DNA of 64,000 nucleotides from Prunella strophiata (taxonomy: Eukaryota; Chordata; Aves; Passeriformes; Prunellidae): assembly GCA_036583965.1 (NCBI GenBank), contig JAZBQD010000095.1, positions 40,864-104,863 on the forward strand, written 5' to 3'. This document shows positions 31,410-43,403 of this stretch, piece by piece; within the stretch, counting starts at the first letter, position 1; each line of letters begins with the position of its first letter. Position numbers and translations under genes: made by a program. The notes beneath the pieces were generated by a model. The model made no database searches, was not told the origin of the DNA, and saw only the letters and a program-made list of their open reading frames with translations.

Positions 31410-32646
31410 CTATTCCTGGTTGTCATATACATTGCTTTCCTTCTGTGAATAGGTTCCTGAGGTCCCTTCAAGAGGATCAGTCATATCATCATTCCTGGGC
31501 TCTCTGTAGTTCTGTGCACAGGAGACTGGAGCAGTGTTGACTCTGGAAGAGTTTCTCGTGCTAGATGTCCCTCTTTTCAGTTCACGTACCCGGCTTGCTA
31601 AGGCTGAGGTGGGTTTTCCATCCCACTTCCTCATATCTTCTCCATGCTCCTGAAGGAAGAACCAGAGGTTACCTCGTGGGGAGTATCCTCTCTCCCTGGC
31701 TGGGGGGTGCCGGCTCCTAATGGCAGAGACTCTTGTTGGTTCTGGCGAGATGTGATGGATTCCTTCCTTGAGTTCCTTTCTTAGTCTCTGATGGTCCTCA
31801 ATCAGGTTCCGGACTTGCTCAGCCAGACTTGTTTCCACAGCTGAGACATGGGTACGGAATGGGGCAGTAATAGTGTCCTCATAAATTCTTAGTTTATTGG
31901 CCAAGACGCCCACTCTGTCCTCACCTTCCCTCCATTGCAGCGTTGCCAGGTAGAGGGAGTACATCTCTGGTCCGAGCCGTGCAAATCTCAACCACATTTG
32001 TGATGTGCAGTGGACACGATCTGGGCTCTTGGGAAAACTCGTCTTCGGAGAAAATAATCTCTAACACAGCCAATTCCCTCAGGCATTGGATACCTTGTTC
32101 CATTGTGCTCCATCTTTTTTGGTGCACTTGGAGATCCTCTTTACACAGGTATCTCTCCTTCACACTTGTCAGAAGTTGCCGCCAGAGGCTGAGGGTTTCT
32201 TGGGTTTTCCCGATGCCCTGGTCAATGACCACCTCCCGGGACAGCGATCCCAGTTGCCTGGCCTCCCTTCCATCCAGAATGGTGTCATTGGCTGCAGCGT
32301 CCCAGAGGCGGAGCAGCCAGGTCAGGATGGACTCGTTTGCCTGGCGGGTGAATTCCCTCCGCAGGTCACGAATCTCACCTAGGGATAGAGAGCGGGTGAT
32401 GATTTCTGGCTCTGTCTCCTCTACTGGGTGTGAAGGTCCTGCTGCATCCTCATCAGTCACTATGCGGGCTGATTTGCTCTTTGATTTCTTCTTCTGAACG
32501 GGGGCAACTGCTACTGGTTTAGGTTGCTCTGGTTTAGTGATGATCTGTGTGGAGATGCTGATGTGCGGAAAGATATAGAGAGTTAAGTATAAAACCCATG
32601 TAAGCATGCTGAGCATCATGCTGATTAGTTGGTTCTTATAATACAA
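31410..32646 (-). pseudogene. ERV-D gag
   Basis: Two overlapping open frames (31921-32646 and 31410-31997) in different phases cover gag, so one frameshift lies near 31920-32000. The first has a Lys-rich KKKSKSKSAR segment and helical capsid-like sequence (LRREFTRQANESILTWLLRLWD). The second continues with WREGEDRVGVLANKLRIYED and a coiled-coil-like region, and ends at a UAG (31410-31412). There is no CCHC knuckle. The distal start at 32646 is uncertain because hydrophobic residues precede the charged region. Confidence 0.8.
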
Positions 32647-32680
32647 AATTGTAATTCTGACTTTTTTCAGTACCTTCAGG

Positions 32681-32698
32681 GCCCCACGTTGGGCGCCA
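32681..32698 (-). promoter_or_regulatory. ERV-D primer-binding site, Lys-tRNA type
   Basis: The minus strand reads TGGCGCCCAACGTGGGGC, six bases from the 5' LTR end. This is the Lys-tRNA-type primer site known from betaretroviruses such as Mason-Pfizer-type viruses. It is notable because ERVL elements were named for a Leu-type primer. Confidence 0.85.
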
Positions 32699-32704
32699 AA
32701 AAAT

Positions 32705-33208
32705 TGTACTGGTTTGAAAGTAAAAACTAGTGAGACACTCTAAGTCAGAAATACAAATTATTAGAAAACTAAAATAAAATACGTGCAAAGGAAAGAAAGA
32801 AGGGGAAAAAAAACAAACAGAGTCAAAGTGCGACCTGATATCTTTCCCTCCTAGTTGGAGTGGTGATAGCAGTCCCAAATGAAATGGTCCCACCCAAGCA
32901 GTGAGGCTGGCAGCAGGCAGTCCTGTGTCCTCTGCAGGCTGGAGAACAGGACTACTTCTTCAGTCTCAAAACCCAAGCTTTATCCCCATGAAACTGCCTG
33001 GCCCTCCCCCTTGGGCAGAGCACCTCACAATGGACTATTGTAACTTCTATGAATTATGTGATAAGGCCTTGATGGGCCATTAACAGAGCCATTAACATGA
33101 GACAATCCCGCAGCAGGAGGTAAGGGATAAGGAGAACACTGCCTCCTCCCAGTTTTAACAGTACAAGGAGATGGTAATAAAATACATCCTGCATTGCAAC
33201 GCAGGACA
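32705..33208 (-). mobile_element. ERV-D 5' LTR
   Basis: The 504-bp copy has the same ends as the 3' LTR and about 99% identity by manual comparison. The low divergence marks a recent insertion compared with the rest of the window. Confidence 0.92.
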
Positions 33209-33779
33209 CTCCATTAGCTCTTTTAACATCCATCAGTATGTCACTGCTCTTACAATTGTGGTTATATTTTGCAGTCTTTCCCAAACAAACAAGTAACCGA
33301 TCTCAAAAGTGCACAAAATTCTTTTTTCTCATAAATCACTTCAAAGAATCTAATTACTAATAAGCATCATAACCTATCCTTCATTCTCATAGGCTTTGTT
33401 GATCTATGATGGTGTGGATTTCCATCAGTTTTCATACTGATTACAATTTTGCATATATATGTACATATAGCCTTGAATATATGTACTTACCTGTGTCTAA
33501 GGCTTTATAAACTAATATAGAAGCAGTAACATGAATAAGAAGCACAATACATGCAACACATTAGCAGAAATATAACATCAGTCAGTGAAGCACAAGAGTG
33601 GCAGGAGGCAATTGAAAGCTATATAATTTAGGATTGGAAGTAAATGGAAATACTGTATCTACTTGGGAATTCCATGTATAAAGAATTTTTTAATCTAGCT
33701 GGGAGAATCACAAAAGGAATTGATAACTAAATGTCAAATTCAGAGAAAAGATCACATTGCTGTGAAGATGTACATGGTT
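33209..33779. other. No recognised gene
   Basis: AT-rich flank of ERV-D; no coding or repeat signature. Confidence 0.4.
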
Positions 33780-34900
33780 CATAATGGTTAATTGTTCCAG
33801 AAACTTAATAGATGGATTAGTAAAAATCACCATCTCAGTACATTTTCAGATTGGAGACTGGATGACCTCCTCAAAGATATGTTTAAGCCAAGCAAAAGAA
33901 ATTGGGTTCAGGAGAAGAGCAGACATGAAATTATTTAAGAACTGCCAAACCAACAGATATCTGAAAGCAATTGTGAATGCAGAATTATGGTCGGAGGGGT
34001 GTTACTAGAGTTTTCCCTTATGGTATTCATGAGTGATCTGAAAGTAAATAGAAAACTACTCCTGATGACATTTGTAAATGACATTATGGTTGGTGAAATA
34101 GCAAAGAATGAAAGTTCAAGGCAGCCTGACATAAACTGCACTGGCTGTCTTGGACAAACAAAATGCATTTCAATGTACTAAGATGCTTCTTGCAAGAAGA
34201 TGCTTCTTGCAAACACAGAACAAAAACCTGGACAAACACTGCAGTGCCAGCTTTGAGTTGGACCCTCACATCTGAAAGGGCTGATGTGAGTCTTGGGTCT
34301 GCAGCCAGGTGTTGTATGGCAGTAGTAAGGTTGAACTCAAGTGGCTATTTATGGGTCTGACAACCACATTTTAAAACATATGGTGAAAAAATTGGAGAGG
34401 GTACAGAAAAGAGCCACAAAAAATGACTGAGGGCTGGAGAAAATTATTTGGAGGGCAAGTGTTGAAAAATTATGTTTAGCTATCAGAAACAGATTTGATT
34501 CCAGGTGGGAAAAAATGCTTGTAGGCAAGAAAATTGCATGGTACCAAGGGACCAGAGTTAGGTACCTAACTTCTTAAAGGAACAGGGCTGGAACCATTTC
34601 TCCCTTCAGCATTTCCCACATAACAGTTTAAGTGATCCCTACCCACTGTAAATCCAGCAAATTTCTAGTTCTGTCCTCATAGCTTTGGGGTCCACTTTGG
34701 GTCTGGGTGTTGTATATTGCCCTGCTGCAATTCTGGATTTAGCCTGGGATTCCTTTCTGGAAACAAAATTTAACTGAATTAAATAAAACTGTTCTTAGCC
34801 TAAGCCAAGCTGAAGCACTGATGACTCTGACAGGCTGGAGACAGACTAGATTGCCTAGATGGTCCTTTCTGGCTTGGCAATCACAGAAAACAATTTGCAG
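33780..34900 (+). mobile_element. Old, decayed CR1-like LINE fragment
   Basis: Several plus-strand blocks resemble ancient CR1 ORF2: TTCATGAGTGATCTGAAAGT near 34026, ACATTTGTAAATGACATTATG near 34069 (the catalytic-box area), and TTGGAGAGGGTACAGAAAAG near 34392. The last is followed by a CAGACTAGATTGCCTAGATGG tail near 34846. No frame is open for long. It is an ancient copy, unlike the two younger CR1s. Confidence 0.55.
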
Positions 34901-37288
34901 AAGTATCATGCAAATATTTCTTGAACTTTGACTGTCAGTAATGTGTACACAGTGCAATTCTCATTAAAGGTGACATGTAGCACCAAGCAAGATCTTCTTA
35001 CCCCTTTTTGAAAATAGTCATCCAATGGCTGAAGAAACACTGCCATAAGGTGAGGACAAATCCCGACTTTTCCCTGGAAATTGCTGAATCACTGCAAATG
35101 GGGGGTTTTACTTTGCATTTGGCTCAAAATATGTCTCCAATTTAAGATGGAGAGTGCCTCACCTTCATGGTAAAATCCCACTGGTGATGAGTGATATCAT
35201 CACTTCTATTTTCAACCTGTCCAAATCAGAGCAGATACCTGAACCTCATCTTCCAGGTCAGTGCTCCAAGTATGACACAGTTGGCTGTTCTTGGATGGGT
35301 CTGCCACTGTATTTTATTTGGCTTCAGATAACTTTAATTAGATCAGAAATACTTGATTTCTTTTGTTCAAGTATGTTTTCAGTCCCATGGAGAGGGTAAC
35401 AATTTTTTTATTTCTCATGAATAAAACACAGAATGGTCTTGGCTATAATAAAATTTTAAGTGTACTCACAAAAATACCCATACCAGTAACCTTCAGAGAA
35501 TATGAAAATATCTTCTTCCTTTGCTCTGTATGATTTCCTTGGTCCAGTCACACAGTAGGAAACACAGACTATAAGATAATGGCAGCAGTCAGAGGGTACA
35601 TTTCACAGGTGAACTGAGGTTGGCCTCAGAAATTGTTTGGAGGGGAAAAAATGAGCATCAGGTAGTTGATAGCATCAGGTTGGTCAATGTGCTTGTGAGA
35701 TGCTTGAGCATCTACCACAGTAAGCAGTAGCACACTCAGTAGAAAGCAGATTATATTTAACAATGCCAGGTCTACAGCAGAACCTTGGCATACCTAATTC
35801 TGCCTTTTCTCCCTTTTCTCCATTCATTATCATTCCCTGACATCCCCATGGTGAGAGTCAGCCTTGGCATTGGGTGGTGCAGAGATTCCCTGATTCACAG
35901 GGAGCGACAGCCTGAGTGACCCTGTGCTCCCCAACCTGAGGGAAAACCAGAAAAGAAATGCCAGGTCTGCAAAACTGACAGCTGATTCTCTGTGTTCTGG
36001 GGAATGTGCAGTGCAACTTTTTAATTCGCACTTCAGTCATTTATCAATGTTTTCTTTTAAGTTTCTTTAAAAACCAAAAACTATGCAGGTGCATGGGACT
36101 GACATGGGTGAGTTTTGCCACATGGTTATCGTACTCCCTTGCCTCTTGCACCACAGCATCTTTTCTTGCCCTTTTCCCTGGCAACCTCTTTAGTTTGTGA
36201 AGTATTGGGTGGTTTTGGTTGAATAGGCATGAAGCATTGCCCTCTGCTGGCAGGTCGCATACCTGGCTGTGAGCAGTTCCTGCAGTGCCTGGGTTGAGAA
36301 GGGGATTAAAAGAATAATTTATATAAATATATTTAAAGCTTGGTAAAGAAAAGAGAGCAAAGTCAGAAAGAAATCACCAAATGCATTGCTTGTGTTTGTA
36401 GAATTTAATACACAAATATGGTGTTATGTTGATTTTTTCCTTTTTTCTTTTGGTTATGTTTTAAAGTATCAACTGATTAAGCATTTCTTCCTCCAGCTGC
36501 ACAACACTGTGCTCATGCAGCAGCATGTATGATTATGAGAGACTTGTGCAGTCCTGTTGTTCATTAGAAGTGAAATGCAGACTAACAGCATGGGTGGTAA
36601 AAAGTCACCATCAATAAAAATTGTCGGAAAATACAGCTACCTTAGATGCTAATTTGCCCCTTGATTATAGCAAGATCTGAGCAGCTCATAGTCTCCTTGA
36701 AAAACATTTATACTCACAATCTGCAGGGTTCTAAAGGACTCCAGTGCTCCTATTTTACAGACAAGGAGGTGAGACATAAAAAAAAAAGGAAAATTATTTA
36801 CATGGGGTCACAATCAGAGCCTTGGGCAGGAGGGCTTGAATTCACATTCTTCACTCCCTAGATTCTTCCCACCCAGCTCATGGATGAGTTTTCCTCCCCA
36901 CGAAGTTTACACCACCTCTGTCCAGGTTAAGCTGCAGAGTTCAGGTAACAGGATAAATTTTTACCTTTTTCATTTTGACAAAACTCAGCATCTCAAATAA
37001 ATTATATAATATAGAACAGAAAACTTCTATTGAAATCAAGCTAAAAATATAAGATTTTTTCTTTTTTTTTTTTCTCTTCATCACAGCTGTTCCCAAATTA
37101 CACTTGCCTTGCTCAGAGTACTAGAAGGCTGACATAGAACAAATTGTTCTATGTAAATTGCAAGTTTCCCTTCTGACTGACAACAATCCCATAATTCCAG
37201 AGGAAGTCAAGCAAAGACTGTGTCATAACTATTAACCCAATTTCAAAGATGCTCCAAATTATTTAGGAGTTGCCAGCATGTCTTTCAT
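34901..37288. other. No recognised gene
   Basis: This is the longest stretch without an identifiable retroelement. Open frames are all below 90 codons and have no motif. It may be old intergenic DNA. Confidence 0.45.
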
Positions 37289-37903
37289 TGTCTTGGGGTG
37301 ACTTTATGATACTGTATCCCTCATCATCTACTTTATGCCTAGACATGGGTCCTGTAACTTTAAGCTAGGTTCGGGAGCAGGGGGGAAGCCGGGGGAATTC
37401 TTTTGGCGGTCTGTGTTCAAACACAGATACTCCTCCACTCGGTCTCTCGGTTTTCTGTCAGCAGAGAGGGGGAGAATTAAATTATTTTGCTTTTAGCTAG
37501 CTTCTTTTAGTTAGCTGAGGCAAGAAGTTTTTCCCGGGACTGTGGCTTCTTCTTCTGGGACTGTTCAGCTTTGCTCCGGTCTGAACACCAGACCAATGCC
37601 AGAAGCCAGTGAGGAGGCCCCAGGACATCACATCCCTGCTCCAGAACTCAAGAGAAGCTGAGCAGGACTCTAAAATCCACCAGCTTTCTTCTCAGTGAGA
37701 AAGTTTAAATATTAGCAGTTATTCTTTTTATTTTTCCCTATGCTTGCATGCACTCTGATTGTTAAATAAACTTTTTTTTTTTTTTCACTTTATTCCAAGA
37801 AATTCCTTTCGAACCGATGGGGGAGGGACTACCAAAACCTGCCTTTTCCAGAGGAGATGTTACTTTCTGGATGTTTCCTCCTAACTTGTCTCAAACTGAG
37901 ACA
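37289..37903 (+). mobile_element. Solo LTR, plus strand, 615 bp
   Basis: It begins TGTCTTGGGG and ends AACTGAGACA. GTTAAATAAAC near 37763 is the polyadenylation signal, followed by a T-rich run. Flanks TTCAT (37284-37288) and TTCGT (37904-37908) are a possible 5-bp TSD with one mismatch. Confidence 0.75.
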
Positions 37904-37986
37904 TTCGTATAATGCTGCACATAAATCCAAAGTATGGGAGCCAGAGTACACATGGATGTAGTGGGCTACAGGTTGTGAATCATTAA

Positions 37987-38102
37987 AATTAGCTTTAGCT
38001 TAAGCATCTAATAATCATTAACCAATCATTGGTGTATCTAACTGCAGTATGAATTGATTCTAACCCTCAGCTAAAATCTTAACCCTTTAAAATCATGATT
38101 CA
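37987..38102 (-). mobile_element. ERV-E 3' LTR remnant
   Basis: This 116-bp sequence recurs at 50316-50431 with few differences (AATTAGCTTTAGCTTAAGC through AATCATGATTCA). It lies directly after a purine-rich tract on the minus strand (GAAGAAGGAGTGGGGAA) downstream of env, so it is the start of U3. The rest of the LTR is deleted. Confidence 0.85.
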
Positions 38103-38139
38103 TTCCCCACTCCTTCTTCAAATTTAGTAAATTCTTTTA

Positions 38140-39907
38140 CTAATATACAGATTCTTCCTCATTTAGTAAAGCTGTGCGATAGGTGTCTCTTAAAACTGTA
38201 CCATAGGCTCTCGATATTGAAGTTAAAACTGCTACTTGCTGCAACAATCTCCAATTCCAAACAAGTACTATAATAGACAAAATTAAACTTATACCGACTA
38301 AGATAAGCAAAACAATAATTGGATGAACTAAGGTATTGAGCAAGCTGGTTGTCATTGAAGACCACCCAAAGAGCACATCCCACCAATGATGGGATGGGCC
38401 TTCTTCCAATCTTTTAAATACTCTCCGTATAGTCTCTGCGTCATGGCGTATTGTAATCAAAGATTTCCTTCCTTCATCTTTAATTTCTTTAAGAATTCTC
38501 TTTAATTCATGATGTTTCAACAATTGGGTAACCAAATTTAAGTTCATCCCTATAGGCACAGGTGATATTTCTTGGACAGTAATCAAATTCGCCTTTATAT
38601 GTTGGTAGGATACGACAGGTGCCTGATAGGAAAAACCACATCCCTCGATTTTGACAGTTACAAATGCACAAGTTAAATTGAGTTTCATTTACAGTGATCT
38701 CATCCACCGTTATAGTGGGGCATGCTGTTCTGAGGCAGACACAACCTTGTCCTCTATACACAAGCAAGTTTGTCTGGTTAATGGGATGCATTTCAAAGTG
38801 ACAAATGCTTTGCTCTGTATCTAAAGAAATATCTTTATCATCACTTACATTGCCTTCACATATAAACCCCAATTGTTCCCTCATTGAGCAGGGTTCTAAG
38901 TTAATAGTTCGCCACATTCCTTCAACCTTTTGTGCCCACATTCTGTGTTCAAAAGGATATATTATGGTCCCCTTGTGATTTAGCCCTAAAGGAACAATTG
39001 GATGTATCAAGCTTACTGATGCATCATATATGGTCAAAACAAAAGCTGTTACCACACTCGTCATGGTAAAATTAACTAAAACCCACCATGGTTGAAGTTC
39101 TTTTTCAAAATCCAAGGCATTATCCTAAACAACTTTACAAATTTCGGCAGGAAATATGCCTTCTTCCCTGTCCCTAATGATTGAGGCTGCCACTGATTGC
39201 ATCCATAATTGTGCCTGTGTACACCCAAAAGCCAAAGAAACGTTCCCACTAGCTGTGCCTAAAGTATCAATTATCAATTGATGATCTCGCTCTTCTATAT
39301 TTTACCATTCTGGTAATATTTTGGACAATTTCCACTGGCTGGTACCTAATGCCAACAAGGAAGATTGTAAGGGTTGTTGCAATGTAACCATATCACCGCC
39401 AAGTGCTGTCAATTTGTTCCTTAATACTTCTGAATACACTGTATTTACAACCCCTAGTCCCATTGCCAATAATCCAGTAAGGTCTTTCTTCTGTCTGGAC
39501 ATATAAGACATACGCTTCTGCTGCCAGGTGGTCCAGTCCATAAAATGGAGCACACTCGGGCCGAATGGCAGAGGCATTCACTTGCATTGCCATCTCTACC
39601 CGTTTTTATGGTCACTTTGGATAAATTAGCAATTTTTGAATTCCGGCTTCTTAACAGCATAAGGTCCAATTTCGGTAATTATGGGAACCATGGGTTCTAG
39701 AGTGATTTGAGTAGTCGTGGCTTCTCTCAGTGTTGGTACTGGTTGAGTTATTTTAACCCTGTCCATTGGGGAAGCAGTACAAAACTGAGTTATACTATAA
39801 TCAATCTTAGAATCCTTGATTGCACAACCTTCTATCTTGAGTCTAAACTCTGGACAATTGGTTAAGCATTTGTTACAGCATTCAGGACCAATTAGAATAA
39901 GTTTCAT
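38140..39907 (-). pseudogene. ERV-E env (first envelope lineage)
   Basis: A near-full envelope in two frames. From 39907 to 38507 the surface part and ectodomain read in one frame with several stops, including Cys-rich PECCNKCLTNC near the start, ARIRPEC-type blocks, and GLNHKGTIIYPFEHR with CVCLRTACP further on. From 38688 to 38140 the frame shifts and gives the ectodomain end (WWDVLFGWSSM), a hydrophobic membrane span (IIVLLILVGISLILSIIVLV) and a short tail. I do not see a CX6CC motif. It corresponds to an avian ERV envelope type rather than the alpharetroviral one found in ERV-F. Confidence 0.75.
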
Positions 39908-40248
39908 GGGTTTTTGATGAACTTTATAAAACCCATCCTGGGCAAACGCATATTCACATCCCCAAATATTTCTTCCTTCTCACACAGTTGCATTTGTAAC
40001 TTTTAGCATCTGATCCAGAGACTTATGGGAGTCGGAGTCACAGGCACTTATATATATACCTGTCACATTATATGCAAGCGGTACTACATTAGCTGTGGGT
40101 GTAGTGATCATTACAAATGCCACAACTCTCCAGGCTACACTTACTTGATTATCCATTATAACTACAAACCTTTTATTTTTAAACTATGCTTATCATTTCA
40201 CCCACACCCTATTTATTTTCCTGAGAAAGTTTTAATTTCAGTTCGTTG

Positions 40249-41284
40249 TCACATGGTATAACTTTCCAGAGTCCCTCGGGAATGATGGATCCAGGCGCTT
40301 TGTTCCTTAATCTTGATTGCAGTAAATGTGGTGAGGAGCACATGGAATGGTCCTTCCCATTGCGGTTCCAGAGTTTTCTCTGCAAAAGACTTAACATATA
40401 CATCATGTACTGGTCCATCTAATTCTCTGCTTTGAGCCCCAGCCACATGTTTCTCAATTTCTCTAAGTTGTTTGTTTAGGGCCACCACATATCTGTGTAG
40501 GGTTTCTTCCCCTACTCGAGTGGGTGTTGTCCCTTCTTGAATTCCATATGGCCTTCCATACAGTATTTCAAAGGGACTCAGTTTTTCTTTTACTCTTGAT
40601 TTGGTCCGGATTCGTAATAAAGCTAAATGGAAGAGCCTGAGGCCAAGGTAACTTCACCTCTTGTCCCAGTCTTATTATTTGCTGTTTAATCAAGTGATTC
40701 ATTTTCTCTACTTGACCGTTTGACTGAGGATGATATGGAGTATGAAGTTCCCAGTCTATGCCTAAATGGTGGCTAATTTGGTGAACATTTTTTGAAATAA
40801 AATGTGGCCCTCTATCTGAAGACATCATGGCTGGGACTCCAAAACACGGGATTATTTCTTGTAACAGTGCTTTGGTTACCTCCCGCACTTTGGCAGTTCT
40901 CGTAGGGAAAGCTTCTGGCCACCCTAAAAAGGTATCTGTTAGCACCAATGGGTATCGGTACCCCCCTTTCCTGAGTAGTTATGAAAAATTAATTTGCCAT
41001 TGCTGCCCAGGTCCATATCCTTTTCCAATTTTCCCACGTTTTGGTTTAGGAATATTCTTGGGATTAGTTTGGAGGCAAAGGCTACATTGGGGAGTCATCT
41101 GAATCACTGTACTTTGCAAATTTCTGGCTAGGATTCTGTCTTTCAAGTAATTATACAAGGCATTTATTCCCCAATGTGTTTTCTCATGTTCATCTTTCAC
41201 TAATGACCATAACATATAAGAGGGGACCACAAACCTTCCTTTCCTCATCTGTAACAGCCCACCCCTCCTGATTATAGGTTCCAT
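40249..41284 (-). pseudogene. ERV-E integrase
   Basis: The open pieces at 41284-40979, 40948-40568 and 40488-40249 are parts of one integrase. It has a zinc domain (EHEKTHWG, then CSLCLQ), a QWQINF block where the first catalytic Asp would lie but reads Asn, then SSDRGPHF (second Asp) and HPQSNGQVEKMN (Glu). A C-terminal GPF-type block (WEGPFHVLLTTFTAIKI) is gammaretroviral. One stop and one frameshift break it. The env region follows after about 300 bp. Confidence 0.8.
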
Positions 41285-41307
41285 TTTCTTTCTTTAATAA
41301 ACCTTTT

Positions 41308-42603
41308 TTATTTTTTTCTGTACTTCAGCTTACCTTCAATAGAAATTTGTCCATCTGGGATTAAGGCTGCCTCAACTGTCTCAACAATTACCTCACCATT
41401 AGCTGCTGCTTTTGCCTTTCTGTCTGCCAGCTCATTTCCTTCCTCCAATTCAGAGATCACTTTTTGGTGTGCCGTGATGTGCATGATGGCTACCTTTTCA
41501 GGTAGCTGGACTGCCTCCAACAGTTTTATTATCTCTTGTGCATGTTTAATGCTTTTCCCTTATGAGTTCAACAGTCCTCTTTCCTTCCAGATGGCTCCAT
41601 GTGCATGGACTACCCCAAATGCATACGTCGAGTCTGTGTAAATATTGATTTTCTTTCCTTTTGCCAGCTCTAAAGCCTGGGTTAAGGCAATTATTTCAGC
41701 CTTCTGTGCCCAGGTGTTGGTTGCTAATGATCCAGACTCTATTATCTCTCAGCTTGTGGTAACTGCATACCCAGCATGCCTTTTTCTTCTGATGACGTAG
41801 CTGCTTCCATCAGTAAACCCAGTCTCAGTGTCCTCGAGAGGGGTGTCCTTCAGATCTGGGTGACTGGAGTAGGTAGCTTCAATAGTCTCCAGGCAATCAT
41901 GGATCACTGGTTCTCCCATGCTACCACTGAGGAAAGAAGCTGGGTTCACAATGTTAGTTACCATAATTTCTACATCATCTTGTTCCACCATTATGGCTTG
42001 GTATTTCAGGAATCTCTGTGGGGAGAGTCAATGTCCCCCCTTTACTTCCAGCACTGCAGACACTGTGTGGGACACTAGCACAGTCATCTTCTGGCCCAGG
42101 GTGAACTTGCATGCTTCCTAGATGTTCACTGCCACTGCCACAATAGCTCTGAGGCATCCTGGCCATCCCTTAGCCTCTGCATCCAGCTGCTTAGAGAGGT
42201 AGGTGACTGCCCTGTGGTACAGGCCCAGATCTTGTGCTAGTATTCCCAAAGCAATTCCCTGCTTTTTGTGAGAAAACAAAAATAATGGTTTACTCACATC
42301 TGGAAGTCCCAGGGCTGGAGCTGACATGAGGGCCTTCTTCAGTTGGCCGAAGGCTCATGTTGCTTCTTTCATCCATTGGAGGTCATTGTTTCCTTCTGTA
42401 ATCAAGGCATATAAGGGTTTGACTAACAGTTCGTAATTATAAACCCATAGACTGCACCACCTGGTCATGCCCAAAAAGGTTCTCAGTTCTTTTACTGTCT
42501 GGAGTTTTGGGATCTGGCATATTGCTTCCTTGCAATCCCGTCTTAAAGTTCTTTGTCCAGCAATAACCTTGTAGCCCAAATAAACAACTGTTTGCTTCAC
42601 CAT
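41308..42603 (-). pseudogene. ERV-E RT thumb/connection and RNase H
   Basis: The open pieces share one frame. 42603-42355 is RT thumb (VYLGYKVIAGQRTL and LRTFLGMTRWC), and 42327-42118 is the connection (KKQGIALGILAQ, TYLSKQLD). 41991-41749 begins RNase H with the TGFTDGSSY motif, and 41520-41308 ends it with NELADRKAKAA. Stops in that frame and a possible small deletion near 41530-41750 inactivate it. Confidence 0.75.
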
Positions 42604-42682
42604 TTGGGCTTTTTTCTGGGATACTCAATACCCCTGTAAGCGCAAAAAGTTTAAGAGGCTTACTGTCCATTCCACACATGCC

Positions 42683-43403
42683 TCAAGTTTTGGTAGCTAC
42701 CAGGAGGTCGTCCACATACTGTAACAGCTGTCCTTGTTCTGATGGAGCTTCGCAGTATTCCAGATCTTTTGCTAGTTGTTCTCCAAATATTGTAGGGGAG
42801 TTCTTGAACCCCTGAGGCAGAACTGGCCATGTGAGCTGTGTTTTGCATCCAGTTTTGGGGTTTTCCCACTCAAATGCAAAAATTTTCTGGCTGGTCTCAT
42901 GGAGAGGAAGGCAAAAGAAAGCATCCCTCAAATCTAAATCAGTAAACCATGTTAATTCAGATGTTAAACGAGTTAACAGTGTGTAGGGGTTGGCAACCAC
43001 TGGGTTGCCAATCCTCAGTTATCTTATTAACAGCTCTTAAATCTTATACTATTTGGTATGCCCCATCAGGCTTTTTAACAGGTAAAATAGGAGTATTGAA
43101 CTCAGACTGACAGTCTTTTAATGACCCTATCTGTAAAAAATGCTCGATTACTGGGCTAATCCCTTCTCTGTCTTCCTTTCTCAAAGGGTACTGCTTGACC
43201 CTAACTGGCTGTTTTCCTTCTTTAAGCCTAATTTGCACTGGGGGTGCATTCTTTGCTCTCCCTGGTATGTTAGAAGCCCACACCCCAGGAAATACCTGAT
43301 CCAGTATTTTCCTGTGAATCTCATCTTCGTTTTCAATTTTAGCCTCACTGGTTATTAACATCAGGCTTAACAATTCCACATATTGTTGGTCCTTAACCTC
43401 CAA
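42683..43403 (-). pseudogene. ERV-E RT fingers and palm
   Basis: 43403-43044 gives the fingers (RVKQYPLRKEDREGISPVIEHF, NTPILPVKKPDG). 43000-42683 gives motif A (DLDLRDAFFCLPL), motif B (VLPQGFKNSPTIFGEQL) and an intact catalytic LLQYVDDLLVA. YVDD is the usual gammaretroviral form. A frameshift near 43010-43040 separates the two halves. Confidence 0.85.

Larger units (their letters stand above)
27618..33208 (-). mobile_element. ERV-D: near-complete ERVL-type provirus without env
   Basis: The 5.6-kb minus-strand provirus has two LTRs (32705-33208 5', 27618-28122 3'), a Lys-type PBS, gag, protease, RT, RNase H and integrase, and no env between integrase (ends 28222) and 3' LTR. A YIDD RT box and the RNase H-integrase organisation match class III ERVL elements. 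The LTRs differ at 5 bases plus one A-run indel over 505 bp by my count, about 1%. Flanks read TTCCA (27613-27617) and CTCCA (33209-33213), a near-match 5-bp TSD. Confidence 0.92.

Noticed and set aside
31943..32497. 184-codon plus-strand frame
   Set aside because: It is a shadow of ERV-D gag; composition is Ser/Arg-rich with no domain.
32681..32698. tRNA-Lys gene fragment
   Set aside because: Only the 18-base primer-binding site complementary to a tRNA 3' end is present; there is no cloverleaf.
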